Shown one piece after another: positions 10,901 through 21,954 of a stretch of DNA of 64,000 bases. The translations under genes were made by a program, and so were the position numbers. Location: NCBI GenBank assembly GCA_026075535.2, contig AP026538.1, forward strand, positions 7,874,001 through 7,938,000. The letters are read 5' to 3'. The DNA comes from Tricholoma matsutake. Taxonomy: Eukaryota; Basidiomycota; Agaricomycetes; Agaricales; Tricholomataceae. Position 1 is the first letter of the stretch, and the number at the start of each line of letters is the position of its first letter. The notes under the pieces were generated by a model. The model saw nothing but the letters and a program-made list of their open reading frames with translations, was not told the origin of the DNA and did not search any database.

Positions 10901-11841
10901 CCTTCCTCTCGGATCGTGGCCCTCAGTTCATGGCAGAGTTCACTCGTGAGCTGTACCGACTCCTGGGGATCAAACTCCTCGCTTCAACTGCTTATCACCC
11001 ACAAACTGATGGCCAGACGGAGCGAGTCAACCAGGAACTGGAGCAGTACATCCGCCTCTTTGTCAATGAACGCCAGGACGATTGGGATGATCTCCTTCCT
11101 TTGGCCGAGTTTGGGTACAACAACCATGTCCATGCTTCCACTCAACAGACCCCTTTCCTCTTAGACACTGGATGACATCCACGCATGGGATTTGAACCTC
11201 GCCAAACTCCCTCACACATCGAGACAGTGAATGAGTTCACAGAACGCATGAGGGATAGCTTGGAGGAGGCAAGGGCAGCCTTAGCAAAGGCGAAGGACGA
11301 CATGGCACAATTTTACAACCAGCGCCACTCCCCAACCCCTCAGTACAAGGTTGGTGATCGAGTTTATCTTGACTCCAGTGACATCTCCACTACACGTCCA
11401 TCCAAGAAACTCGCTCATCGCTTCTTGGGACCTTTCCCCATTGTCAAGTGCGTTGGAACACATGCCTATCGTCTACGCCTCCCAGCCTCCATGTCCAGAC
11501 TCCATCCTGTCTTCCATGTCATCAAATTGCTTCCAGCTCCCCCAGATCCGTTCCTGGGACGCCATTCACACCCACCACCACCACCTACAGTGATCGAGGG
11601 AGAACCCCAATATGAAGTCGAGTCAATCTTGGACAGCCGTTTGCGTCGAGGAAAACTCCAGTATTTGGTACATTGGAAGGGTTATGGGTATGAGGAGAAC
11701 TCATGGGTCGAAGAGTCTGACGTAAATGCCCCTCGGTTAATCAAGGAATTCCACCGACGGCACACTGCTGCACCGCATCGCATTCAAGTCACGGACTTTG
11801 GTCGTATACGATTTCGAATGCATCAGGGCGATGCATCTTAG
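7897..11841 (+). pseudogene. pol: Pol polyprotein of inner gypsy (two TGA stops)
   Basis: One frame from 7897 to TAG 11839-11841, with TGA at 8473-8475 and 11173-11175. Order: protease (LLDSGATGLFI, about 8237), RT (KLDVRWGYNNVRI; YLDDILIF, about 9410), RNase H (VEADSSDFATGA; WTDHKNLEYF), integrase zinc finger (CRTCDLC), catalytic blocks VSVDFVVELP, LSDRGPQF and TAYHPQTDGQTERVNQE, a GPY/F-like region (LGPFPIVKCVGTHAY) and a chromodomain (YLVHWKGYGYEENSWV). Both stops sit where a CGA arginine codon would fit (GYPWL*DHNP, LDTG*HPRMG). The chromodomain should target integration to heterochromatin, in line with the nested location. Confidence 0.9.
7918..7924 (+). promoter_or_regulatory. Putative -1 frameshift heptamer GGATTTT
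   Basis: In the gag frame the bases read G GAT TTT, 15 bases before the gag stop and inside the 46-base gag/pol overlap (7897-7942). Pol is in the -1 frame, so ribosome slippage here would fuse gag to protease. GGATTTT has the form of -1 slippery heptamers. A downstream RNA structure was not tested. Confidence 0.5.
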
Positions 11842-11852
11842 AGAGGGGGTGA

Positions 11853-12278
11853 TGTAAGGGGACTAGGGGGGTGCCCTGTGTGTTTTTCCTATTTTTTATG
11901 TTCGTCCCATATTTTTCCCCACCTCATTTCCTTCTATTCTTCATTTTCTATGATTTTTCCGGATTTTATTACTAATTTTCCCTTGCTATCATGTTTGTAT
12001 ATGTTGACACTTTTATATTTAGAGGCGGAGTACCCCTTCCGACACATACCCCTTGGTATGATGTCATTCGGCGGCCTTGATCCGCCTATCTCCGCCTTTT
12101 TCTATTTTTAGGTTATATTTGATTTTTGTCGTCTTCACATATACTGGGCATCAGCAAGGGGATCCTTAGAGTTTTCTCTTCGGATTTCCCTTTGCTAGGT
12201 GCGCCCCCAATCCCTGTATTATGTAGCATAATTTTAACTTTGGATTTCCCTTTGCTAGAGGCTTAGGTTGCCCTTATA
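11853..12278 (+). repeat. 3' LTR of inner gypsy
   Basis: 426 bp, same ends as 6232-6657, followed by the second copy of ATTAC. Both copies hold two direct GATTTCCCTTTGCTAG repeats near the 3' side. Confidence 0.9.
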
Positions 12279-12922
12279 ATTACAGATTTTGAGGACTGGA
12301 TGGAACGGCTTCTTCTTCTAGAGCAGGATTTGCAAGCAAGCTGCACTGGATGGGTCTCCCGCGCTGCAAAGGCCAGCAACATCTTGTGAGACTCGTCAGC
12401 GCAAAACATCAGCATCACCATGACCATGTCCCCTGCTCCCCCGAATGTCACCCACACCACACCTCTCAAACCGCTCACTGAAGATGAGAAAACTCTCCTG
12501 AGACAGCACCTCAGGTGCTACAAATGTCGTGTTTTTTATGCAGGTCACCTCGGATGGAACTGTACCAACCCCCAGCCCACCCTGGAAGATTGCAAGCAGG
12601 TGAGGGCAGTGAATGCAGCCAAGGCAAAAGCTGCATACGACAAGATACAAGCTGCCACACACGCGGCGTCGACCACCGTCACTGCCATTTTCAAGACAGA
12701 CGCGGTTTTCGAAGGTAGTGAGAGTAACGGAGACTCGGAAGACTACGTAGATGCTAATGAGGTCGAAGAGTACATGACTTCGCCTTTTGCCCTTCCTCAA
12801 CACCTTCGTTGGACATGCTGCGTTGATGCTCCGGCTACCTCTGCTGCTACTCCCATTAACGTGCTAATTGACCATGGATCTTCACCAGTCTTGATTTCTA
12901 GCAAACTCGCCAACATATTATG

Positions 12923-13227
12923 TGTTGAAATTAATCCCTGATGCATGCTGTATACATGAGGCAATACATGCAGCATACACATGTATACATGAGGCAATAC
13001 ATGCAGCATACGCATGTTACTGCGCTTACTGCGCATACATGCGGTAAACACATTCCCGAGTCATGTGATATCCTTAATATTATGTATATAAGGAGAACCT
13101 GTACCGTAGTAGGAATAAAGTGTTCTTACCTCTGCTAACCCTAGCTGTAAGTCTAACTAAACCCCAGGTAGGTTGTAAGGAACGTGTTGTCTCTTCCCCT
13201 GTGCAGCGTATATAGTCTGCTCCAACA
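12923..13227 (+). mobile_element. Solo LTR in the outer gypsy protease, TSD TTATG
   Basis: 305 bp with ends TGTTG...CAACA, flanked by TTATG at 12918-12922 and 13228-13232. Removing it plus one TSD copy rejoins the protease frame exactly. It has a tandem duplication of about 32 bp (tacatgaggcaatacatgca, twice, 12953-13005), a TATA-like tatataagg (13083-13092) and an aataaa signal (about 13112). No internal coding region remains, so it is a solo LTR left by LTR-LTR recombination. Confidence 0.85.
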
Positions 13228-16200
13228 TTATGCCTGACCGCAAGACCTCTGTTCAAACTGCTTTCTGTTTCTGGAGCTTTCACTAAGAAGAACAATGCAA
13301 GAACCCCGCTCGTATTAACTCATTATTGTAGATTATCGATCATGTCTCAAGACTCTCTCTGGCACTCCCGTGTTCTCAACACAATTGTCTGTCCTGGCCC
13401 TCACACCGACTTGATACTTGGTCTAGATTTTCTCATGAAAAATAAAATAGTTGTCGACGCTGAATTGCAAACCGTTATTGCAAAGGAGTCAGGGTATGAC
13501 TTACTGAACCCCCCCGATCCCAAACTGCACTGTCAACCTATTTTGAAATCTCCTTCTCAACATTGTAAGCTTGAGGCTCAGCAAATTAAAACAGGGCAGA
13601 GCAATACCAAGAAAACTCGAATTCTCGTACACATGGAGTTAATGGCACTTTTTGAGGAAAATCCACAATGTTTTGATATGACGGCATTCACTACTGGTCT
13701 GCCAGACATCATTGCAACAATCAAAACATGGATCACACAATTGGCAGGAGAAGCAATGCTGAGAAAGCTGAATAATCAAATGAAAGATGCATTCGCAGAC
13801 CGCTTCCCCTCAGACATCCCCCAGGTCAAAGATCTCCCTCGCGATGTATACCACCACATCAAACTGCTCCCTGGTGCTCCAGTATCTGTCTCACATGCAT
13901 ATGGATGCCCACAAAAGTATCGTACAGGCTGGAAGACTCTAATTGACCAGCACGTAGCAGCAGGTCGCATTTGGCCGTCTTCTTCACCTTATGCATCACC
14001 GTCATTCATCATTCCAAAGGCTGACCCAACTGTACTCCCACGATGGGTGAACGACTACCGTCACCTGAATCGACTGACCGTTCCAGATAATTACCCTCTT
14101 CCACGGATTGACAACATTCTAGCAGACTGCGCTAAAGGAAAAATCTGGGGCAAAATAGACATGACTAATTCCTTTTTCCAGACACTTGTTCACCCAGACG
14201 ACATCAAATACACAGCTACCCTTACTCCATTTGGTCTCTGGGAATGGGTAGTCATGCCCATGGGCATGCGAAACTCACCAGCAACACATCAGAGGTGGGT
14301 AACCCTCACCCTCAAACAGCTAATCGGAAAGATATGTCACATATATCTTGACGACATTATCATTTGGTCTAACACACTGGAGGAATGTAAGCAGAACGTG
14401 AAGCTGGTACTGGAAGCGTTATGTGAGGCGCACTTGTACTGCTCACTGAGGAAATCTACACTCTTCACTACAGAAATAGACTTTCTAGGTCACCACATTT
14501 CAGCACGGGGTATCAAAGCTGATCAGTCTAAAGTCTTACGGATTCTAAACTGGCTGGCACCAAAATCAGCAAAACATGTACGCCAATTCCTAGGGCTCGT
14601 CCGCTACATTGCATCCTTTCTTCCTACACTGGCCAAATACACTGCGGTACTAACGCCTCTCACTCATAAAGAATGCAACTCAATGTTCCCTACCTGGACT
14701 TGTAATCACCAAGCTGCATTCAATAACATAAAACGACTCATAATTGGAAGAGATTGTTTGACAACAATCAACCATGAAAACCCTGGAGAAAACAAGATTT
14801 TCGTAACCTGTGACATGAGCAAGAGACGAATGGGAGCAGTACTTTCCTTTGGACCATGCTGGGAATCCGCACGTCCAGTAGCGTTCAAGAGTAGACAAAT
14901 GAATGGCGCATAATGCAACTACCCAGTACACAAACAAGAAATGTTGGCGATTATGCGAGCTTTAAAGAAATGGTGGGTGGACTTACTAGGATCGCATATA
15001 CACATCTGCACAGACCACAAGACGTTACAAAACTTCAACTTCCAAAGGGACCTATCTCAGCACCAGGCAAGGTGGATGGAGTACTTATCCCAGTATGAGT
15101 ACAGCATCACGTATATCAACGGGAAACAGAACACCATTGTGGATGCATTATCTAGACTTCCTGACTCTGTGGACACAGACACATTGGCGATTGTAGCTTC
15201 GGCAGTGTTCTCCATCAACTCAGACCCTAAACTTATCACGCGCATCAAGAATGGCTATCGAATGGACCCATGGTGTTTGGGTATACTCAACGATCTAAAG
15301 CGAGGCATGCTAGATGCCAAATTGAACATCGTATTAAGACATGGACTCCTCTTCATCGGCAGCAGACTGGTGATCCTGAAATACAAAAACCTCAGGGAGC
15401 GACTATTCCAGTTGGCACATGATAACTTAGGTCATTTTGGCACAGAAAAGTCCTACGTGAACCTCCAAAATGATTTTTACTGGCCAAACATGCAGTGAGA
15501 CCTGGGGCGCGGCTACATCCCGGGGTGTGCAGACTGCCAACGGAACAAATCCTCCACATCCAAGACAGTGGGACCCCTGCACCCCTTACCTATCCCCAAC
15601 AAATGCTTCGATTCGGTGGCAATTGACTTTGTCAGGCCGTTACCGAAGGATGATGGATTTGATGCCATTGTCACGATGACAGACTGCCTGGGCGCTGATA
15701 TACAAATTGCACCTTGTCACAATAACATGACCACAGAGGACTTCGCGTTCCTTTTCTTTGACCGGTGGTACTGCGAGAATGGATGCCCTGTGGAGATTAT
15801 TAGTGACCGTGACAAACTTTTCATTTCAAAATTCTGGAAGGCACTCATGAAGCTCATGGGTATCAGTCACACACTTTCTACAGCATACCATCCACAGACT
15901 GACGGGTCTTCAGAGTGCTCGAACAAGACCATGGTGCAATGCTTGCGCTTCCATGTCAAACGAAACCAGAAGGGATGGGTAAAGGCATTGCCAAAAGTTA
16001 GATTCGATATCATGAACACTCCTAACACGTCAACCTGGGTTTCACCATTCGTATTGAAGACTGGATGTTCACCTAAACTATTGCCACCCTTGATCACAAC
16101 ACCATTAAATGAGACACCACAAAGCATCCAGGATGAAGACACAGCAGCGCGTACATTCATCAAAGCCATGGAGGAAGAAACTAATGCAGCTAAAGATAAT

Positions 16201-16764
16201 CTCTTAGTGGCAAAGATCCAGCAAGCGCATTTTGCTAACAAGGACCAACTCCTGGAACCAGCATTTGGAGTAGGCGACAAAGTGATGCTCACGACAGCTC
16301 ATCGACGGAGGGACTATATATGCGCAAAAGATGGACGGGTAGCCAAGTTCATGCCAAGATTTGATGGACCATACGAAATTATGCAAGCCTTCCCCAAATC
16401 CTCATCGTACAAACTCTTACTTCCACCACCATCCAAAGCTTATTCCACCTTCCATGTTGCACAACTGCAAATGCACGTCCCTAACAATGATGACCTCTTC
16501 CCAGGGTGGGCACGTATTCCTCAGATGGAAGTATGGAATATTTTGTTGACAAAATCCTTGATCGTCAGCCTAGAGGGAGAGGCCACCAATTCCTAGTGAG
16601 ATGGACAGGATACGGCCCAGAACATGACCTATGGTTACCATGATCAGAGCTTCTGGAAACAGAAGCACTTGTGCTATACGAAGTGGAGCACCCTTAGCAA
16701 GTCTCAACATGCTTACATCCTCCCTGCCCCCCCCGGTGCTTTTTTTTAAGAGGATATATGCGAG

Positions 16765-17001
16765 TGTAAGATAAGTCCATCGATTATCTTACTACCTTCC
16801 TACTTCCCACCAACGCGCTACCTTTTCTATCACATGTCTTCCCTTTTGGGACCATTACTAATATATGTGATCACGTGCATAACTGTTGATTCATGAACGA
16901 TGTCTTAGTTAGTTCTTCATTCCTCTTTCAATCCATATCAAGTTCCAATTTACGTGGTTCATGCTCTTAAGTGGTCAAGGCACAAGTGTGCTTTCATTAC
17001 A
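16765..17001 (+). repeat. 3' LTR of outer gypsy
   Basis: 237 bp, partner of 4914-5150. Differences such as cgcgaacg versus catgaacg are CpG-type transitions. Confidence 0.85.
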
Positions 17002-17182
17002 TCCATGTCCCTTTGAGTTGTCTCGTAGGGCCCATGCAGTCATGTGGGTGTCATCCACCCTGGATAGGCTCTTCTTGCTGGTCTCATTTACCTTGCTCAC
17101 ATAGCATCATGGGGGTTGTTGCTGTGGTATCGTCTTCGTCTGCCTGGTGTCGTTCATGTTGTCATTGTAGGTGTGCTCCTAG
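17002..17182. other. Pre-insertion sequence between outer gypsy and copia
   Basis: Continues across the copia into 19207 onward. Reads as G/T-rich unique-looking sequence with no recognised gene. Confidence 0.4.
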
Positions 17183-17376
17183 TGTTGAAATCGGGAGTAC
17201 ATATTGGGCAACACTGACACCGACACTGAACGTGGCGGTAACGCATAGCCACAATTATTTATAATACCGATCCATAGTTACCGACTTAGTTTACTGGGCT
17301 ATATAAATATTCTATGTACATAGTTGTCTATAGTAACGAAGTTTGTTTATTCTTTCAAGTCCTCTATTATTCAACA
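17183..17376 (+). repeat. 5' LTR of deleted copia
   Basis: 194-bp LTR with a TATA-like ctatataaatattc (about 17300). Pairs with 19013-19206. Confidence 0.88.
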
Positions 17377-17387
17377 GGTTATGGGCC
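17377..17387 (+). promoter_or_regulatory. Primer-binding site, initiator tRNA-Met anticodon arm
   Basis: GGTTATGGGCC directly after the 5' LTR is the reverse complement of GGCCCATAACC, the anticodon arm (anticodon CAT) of eukaryotic initiator tRNA-Met. This matches the half-tRNA priming known for Drosophila copia. The same site occurs in the two other copias here. Confidence 0.7.
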
Positions 17388-17452
17388 CTGGCCTTAACTG
17401 AATTTTCTTGCTCACGCTATACTCGAACTAATAACACCCGGATCAAATTTGA

Positions 17453-18998
17453 ATGATGGCCGATGTTTCAAACGCTCCGATGCACACGAACGTTTACCGT
17501 ATTGAGCCCTTGACAGGTGCCGAAAATTACGCCGTTTGGAAAATCAAAATGATGGATATTTTGATGGGGCAAGACTTGTGGGATTATGTCGACGGATCGA
17601 CTACCCTACCAATGGATGCCGCCCAACAAACAGCATGGCGTAAGAAGGACAGGATGGCGCTATCTATGATCCGATTGAGGGTGGCCGACAAAATGTTGGT
17701 GTATGTTGCGAGTTCAACAAGCGCAGTGGAAGTGTGGAATACGTTGAAATCATTATTAGAGACTCAGGGGGCATTGGGAATAGTTCAGGCACATCGAAAG
17801 TTATTTCGGTTGCAATGCGCGGAAGGGATGCCCATCGACAAACATATTTGGACATTGCATGGCTATCAGGAGGAGCTGCACAATTTGGGACAAAAGATTG
17901 ATGGGGAGGAATTCTCCATTATTCTGCTAACCTCACTCCCCGAAAATTGGAATAATTATATTGCTTCTATAGACACTACAGCCCTAAAGGATGCTCCTGC
18001 ACTTATAGCCCAAATTCTGGAACATGATCGACGGCTTAACATGCGCAATTCGGATGATACGGCCTTGGTGGGGAAGCCTGGGAAAAGGAACACCAATCCG
18101 AACATAACATGTTACAAATGCGGGGAAAAGGGGCACATCAGCAAGCAGTGCAAGAAGAAATCCAAATTTGGAAAGGGGAAATCTGGAGAAAAGCAGAAGG
18201 ACACGACAAATGCCAATGTGGCGGCAGATGAAGAATTTGCTTTCTGTGGGGACTGTAGGGATGACATCGCACTAGCTGTCTCACCAAATTCTTGGTTGGC
18301 TGACTCAGCATGCACTTCTCATATAGCAAGGGATCGGAGCATCTTTGTCGACTACACACCTACCCCTGGACATCAAATTTCTGGATTTGGAAAGGCCCCT
18401 GGGCTTGGAAGAGGCACCATAAAACTGGCAAGCACCATGGAAGGGAAAACCTCAACCATCACACTGAAGGACGTGGTACACGCGCCCGATGCGCCTTTTA
18501 ATCTTATTTCGATCTCATGCGCAATTGAGGCTGGAATACAAGTTCTATTTGTGTCACCAGGAGTTAAATTCCAGGTGCCAAACAAAATCTATTTCTGGAT
18601 ATGTCTTCCAGATGGCTGGCGGACCGATCTCTTGGCAATCAAAGAAGCAACCGACGATCGCATTATCATCCATGGAAGCCAAATACATGGCAGAAAGTCT
18701 AGCTGCATGGCAGGTCATATGGTTATGGACCCTTACAGCTGAACTTGGTATCCCGTACTCTGGACCCATTATTCTCAACATCGACAATCAAGGCACGATA
18801 AACTATTCCTACAATGCCATCAATCACAGTCGAACCAAACACATCGACATCCAACACCACTTCGTATGTGAGAAACTGATCTCTAACGAGATATGCATTC
18901 AGTACTGCGCGACGGATGACAACTTAGCCAACTTGCTTACCAAAGCATTACCAAAGCCAAAACATGACGACTTTGTTAACCGCTTAGGAATGGCGTAG
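17453..18998 (+). pseudogene. gag-pol: Copia gag-protease fused to RNase H tail
   Basis: The first ORF (17453-18742) has a copia gag domain (YRIEPLTGAENYAVWKIKMM), a zinc knuckle CYKCGEKGHISKQC (about 18110) and a protease-like WLADSACTSHIARD with DSA where DSG/DSGC is usual. After VKFQVPN (about 18580) it joins RNase H sequence (SISGYVFQMAGGPISW, HSRTKHIDIQHHFVCEKL) in a different frame (18489-18998). The junction marks a large internal deletion of integrase and RT. Nonfunctional for replication. Confidence 0.82.
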
Positions 18999-19012
18999 GT
19001 GTCGAGGGGGAG

Positions 19013-19206
19013 TGTTGAAATCGGGAGTACATATTGGGCGACACCGATGCCAACACCGAACGTGGCGGTAATGCATAGCCACAATTATTTATAATACCGA
19101 TCCATAGTTACCAACTTAGTTTACTGGGCTATATAAATATTCTATGTACATAGTTGTCTATAGTAACAAAGTTTGTTTATTCTTTCAAGTCCTCTATTAT
19201 TCAACA
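19013..19206 (+). repeat. 3' LTR of deleted copia
   Basis: 194 bp, partner of 17183-17376, followed by CCTAG. Confidence 0.88.
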
Positions 19207-20113
19207 CCTAGGTGTAGGTCATATTGTGGTCCTGCTCATAGAAATGTTGTCAGTGTTCTTAAAATTAGAAGGAAAAAAACTCATGTGTGGGACCTCCTGG
19301 CCCCGTCACTGGTCTCCTCGTTCATCCCCATCATTCCTGGTCCCTCTCTTGTCGCCATTTCTGCTGCAGCCTTGTCTTGATGGGGGAGGTCGTTTCTGTC
19401 ATTGTGGCACCTCGCAAGCCCCTCGTGTCATCATGCTTCCCGTTCCCCTTCTGTACGCATAGTCTCTTTGTAAATAATCATTAGTAGAGTAAAAAGTTGA
19501 AGAAAAAACTAAGAGGCTCAGGAGGCAACCCTCCTGAGCCTTCATGTGCTTGCCTGCAGCTGGTTGCCGGCATTGTGCCTCGAATCCCCTGTGTGTAGGT
19601 TAGCGCGTTAGGGAAGAAGGTAAAACATACCTGAGGCTCGAGACACAGATGTGTCTTGAGCCCCAGTTGTCGTTGACATTGCCCCAGTTGTCGTTGACAT
19701 TGCTGCTGTTGCCCTTGCCCTTGCCTTTTCCCTTGCCCTTGCCCTTGCCCTTGCTGTTGTTGTCGCCACCATTGTTGTTGTTGAGCCTTTGGTGGTTAGT
19801 GGTAGATGTTGATGTTGATGTTGATATTGTTTGTTGTTGACACATTGTTACTTGGAAAGGGAATCGGCATGTGATGTCATAGGTGTGAGAGCTCACCCAC
19901 TCACAGCAGTGGTCAGATGAGCTGCTGCTTCCGTTAAGCTATTTGTAGGTAGTGTGTAGCAAGTAGTGTGTCAGGCCACTACTTCTGCTTAAACTGTGTA
20001 ACTATCTATATACCGTTTAACTACTGTATACGTGGTTTTGGTGACAAGGGGGTATACATGAACATAAACATATATGGTATAAACCGTGTAAAATGGTTAT
20101 ATAGATAGAACAG
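19207..20113. other. Non-coding stretch with hairpins and CCCTTG repeats
   Basis: A perfect 11-bp stem (GGCTCAGGAGG, loop CAAC, CCTCCTGAGCC) lies at 19515-19540 and a second hairpin (GGCTCGAGACACAGATGTGT...) at 19631-19660. A 21-bp tandem duplication (cccagttgtcgttgacattg) at 19661-19702 leads into a (CCCTTG)n tract to about 19755. The minus-strand GKGKGK reading is an artefact of that tract. No gene is supported. Confidence 0.5.
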
Positions 20114-21442
20114 TGATGGTGCCCAACCTGGAAACCCAAACAAAACCCACAAAAAGGCTTTGGATGGTATAACACAAGTCAGAGGAAGGATGCGAGGCCC
20201 TCTAGATGTCACCTGTCAGACTGACCATCAAATAGTCATAAAATAACTGCTTGTCGAAGCAGTTCGAAGCTAAAAGAATGTGTTTTGAGACCTTGCGATG
20301 ATTTTCGAGATGTCGCAATATTTTCCGAGGTTTTTTCAAAGAAGTTTTGAGGAATTCTGAGTGTGCAAATATGTTCGGATGCAAGATCAGGGGACTAGAC
20401 GAGTAATAGAAGCAAAGCAAAGGCAAATCGAGGGAAACGAGAGCGAAAATAGCATAATGCGAGGAATTTTGAGGAATTTTGAGGAAGTTTAGCATAAAAC
20501 ACCAAACTTTGGACTGAATAAGACTAAACTGAACTCTCAAATCACTGTGATCTGGGAGGAAGATGATGACTTTCTTGTTTTTCTTTGTATCTAGTACATC
20601 TTTTTATATAAAATAAAGAAAGTACCTAAAAAGGCTAGAGAACATGAGGCAAACATGTGGAAAACTGGAGGCAAAGATAATAGAAGTATATCAGAACAAT
20701 AAAGCGAGACTAGAAAGGGTGAATATAACACATGATGAAGAAATAATAAGAAAGAATAGCTAAAAGCGGACTGTCCTTGTTATAAATTGAATAAATCATT
20801 GGAAACTGCTTTGAGCGGATTGTATGCATGCACATGCAGTTGAAATGTGTTCGAGATACTCGAGATAGTGTCCCATGTGTCCAGCATGCATCCGAAGATT
20901 GTTCGAATAGGAAATACTGTGTCCGACGATGTTTTTCGAGGTTCGATGTTTTTCAAAGATTTTCGAAGTTTCTTTGGACTTCGTTCGTGGCCCGATATCA
21001 GTGCAATATTGTTCGACAATGGTAGGGAATACGTCTGGCATGTGTGCGATGATTATTCGGATAGCAATATAGTGTCCGATGTTGATTTGCAATGTTCAAT
21101 GATTTTCGAAGTCCGTCGAGGAAGTATTGGACCTGTTCAAAGGCCGATATTGCTGCAATATTGCTCGAAACTGGTTCGGAACCCATCGAGGATGTTCCAA
21201 GTGAATATCCTGAGCTGTACAAAGGTCGGGGAAATTGTATTATGGTGGCCGAAGGCATACAAAGAATTTCGAGGTGTTGCAAAGAGTTTCGAAGCATTGC
21301 AAAGAATTTTGAAGCATTCTCGTGACTTTGTAGAGGTTTGTAGAGGTTTGTAGAGGTTCGGGGGGGTTCGTATGGGTTCGTAGAGCTTCGACAATGATCA
21401 TAGATGTGTTTTCCGAGCTTGAACGACAAGGTGGACCTATCA
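20114..21442 (-). repeat. LTR-like repeat TGATAGG family, copy A
   Basis: Read on the minus strand it starts TGATAGGTCCACCTTGTCG at 21442 and ends near GGGCACCATCA at 20114. The first 390 bp match copy E (63631-64000) at high identity. It is rich in degenerate TTCGAA words and has an AT-rich TATA-like centre, then a conserved tail (cctcgcatccttcctctgac; tgtgttataccatcc; gttttgtttgggtttcc). TGAT...ATCA ends suggest a solo LTR, but no target duplication was found. Confidence 0.6.
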
Positions 21443-21715
21443 ATGGTTGGAGCCTTAGTGTGGCTTTAGAGTTTGATTCTCATGGACATAAGAGGATGAG
21501 TAGGGAGAACAATGACTTTGGCAACCCTTTGGCTTAGCCAGCAGTGTCACATTTGTATTTGAGTCCAAGAGGTACACCTACACACATGAAGTATGGGATG
21601 GTGGGGGTATGAAAATTCTATACAGGCTAGGAGAGAGCTCACACTCTGCAAAAGTATGGTCCTTTTGGAAGATTGCAAGGGTCTTGTAATCCTGGTGGGA
21701 TTCACTAAGAGAGTG
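21443..21715. other. Flank of old minus-strand copia
   Basis: No gene seen. An agaga at 21708-21712 matches agaga at 31543-31547 on the far side of the old copia and may be its target duplication, although the left LTR is shortened. Confidence 0.35.
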
Positions 21716-21895
21716 TGGTAGATTGTCTATCTAGCAATATATATATGTTCTGTCAGTCAAAGGGAAAGAATGAGAAAGGGAAACAAAGTGATTGTTCACA
21801 TGCATCAAAGGGATGTGCTAAAAATAGTGTCTGCATCAAATGCACTGATGCTTCTGCATTTAGTGATGCATCGTCGCACAGAGTGTTTCTCAACA
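21716..21895 (-). repeat. 3' LTR of old copia, U5 part missing
   Basis: 180 bp matching 31363-31542 (gtagattgtctatctagc, tatatatatgttctgtcagt). Preceded on the minus strand by a GAGGAGGAG polypurine tract. The remaining 176 bp of the LTR seen at the other end are absent. Confidence 0.75.
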
Positions 21896-21954
21896 CTCCT
21901 CCTCACTGTGGTACTCCTCCTCACATGGAATCCTATCATCGTAAGCCTAGGGAG

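Larger units (their letters stand above)
6232..12278 (+). mobile_element. Inner Ty3/gypsy chromovirus, complete, TSD ATTAC
   Basis: Two 426-bp LTRs (6232-6657, 11853-12278) differ at three transitions, so the insertion is recent. The target duplication ATTAC (6227-6231 and 12279-12283) falls inside the outer element's gag. The polypurine tract agagagggggtga abuts the 3' LTR. Coding content is complete: gag, protease, RT, RNase H, integrase, chromodomain. The only coding lesions seen are two TGA codons in pol, so it may have been active lately or be a close relative of an active copy. Confidence 0.92.
5462..16700 (+). pseudogene. gag-pol: Outer gypsy gag-pol, nonsense-riddled and interrupted
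   Basis: One frame carries gag (ATG 5462; capsid-like region 5800-6226 and 12284-12420), a zinc knuckle CYKCRVFYAGH...C with two extra residues (about 12515), protease with DHG in place of DSG (LIDHGSSPVLIS, 12866), RT with YLDDIIIW (about 14345), RNase H (TDHKTLQNF), integrase with CADCQRNK and D..D..E blocks (VAIDFVRPLP, ISDRDKLF, TAYHPQTDGSSE), and a chromodomain ([13 protein letters not shown]) in a shifted frame after about 16530. In-frame stops are TGA 5795, 12387, 15496 and 16641 and TAA 14911. The frame resumes exactly across both insertions once each TSD is counted once. Nonfunctional; a genomic fossil of an active chromovirus. Confidence 0.85.
4914..17001 (+). mobile_element. Outer (older) Ty3/gypsy element, nested host
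   Basis: Two 237-bp LTRs (4914-5150 and 16765-17001), both starting TGTAAGATAAGTCC and ending CTTTCATTACA, bound one chromovirus-type element. Flanks are tccac and tccat, a probable 5-bp duplication with one change. The LTRs differ at about six positions, mostly C/T or G/A. A polypurine stretch (aagaggatatatgcgag) precedes the 3' LTR. Without its insertions (6232-12278 and 12923-13227, each with one TSD copy removed) the internal region is a single gag-pol reading frame broken only by point lesions. Confidence 0.85.
17183..19206 (+). mobile_element. Internally deleted Ty1/copia element, TSD CCTAG
   Basis: 194-bp LTRs (17183-17376 and 19013-19206) with ends TGTTGAAATCG...TTATTCAACA are flanked by CCTAG (17178-17182 and 19207-19211). 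A primer site follows the 5' LTR and a polypurine tract (gtcgagggggag) precedes the 3' LTR. Only about 1.6 kb of internal sequence remains: gag, the protease start and the end of RNase H, with integrase and most of RT missing. The LTRs differ at roughly nine sites, so this is an old, non-autonomous copy. Confidence 0.9.

Noticed and set aside
8473..11175. UGA recoding as the normal state of the inner gypsy
   Set aside because: Not needed: all stops fit CGA to TGA decay. Kept as an alternative in the findings.
19600..19896. Minus-strand GKGKGK protein
   Set aside because: Translation of the CCCTTG tract.
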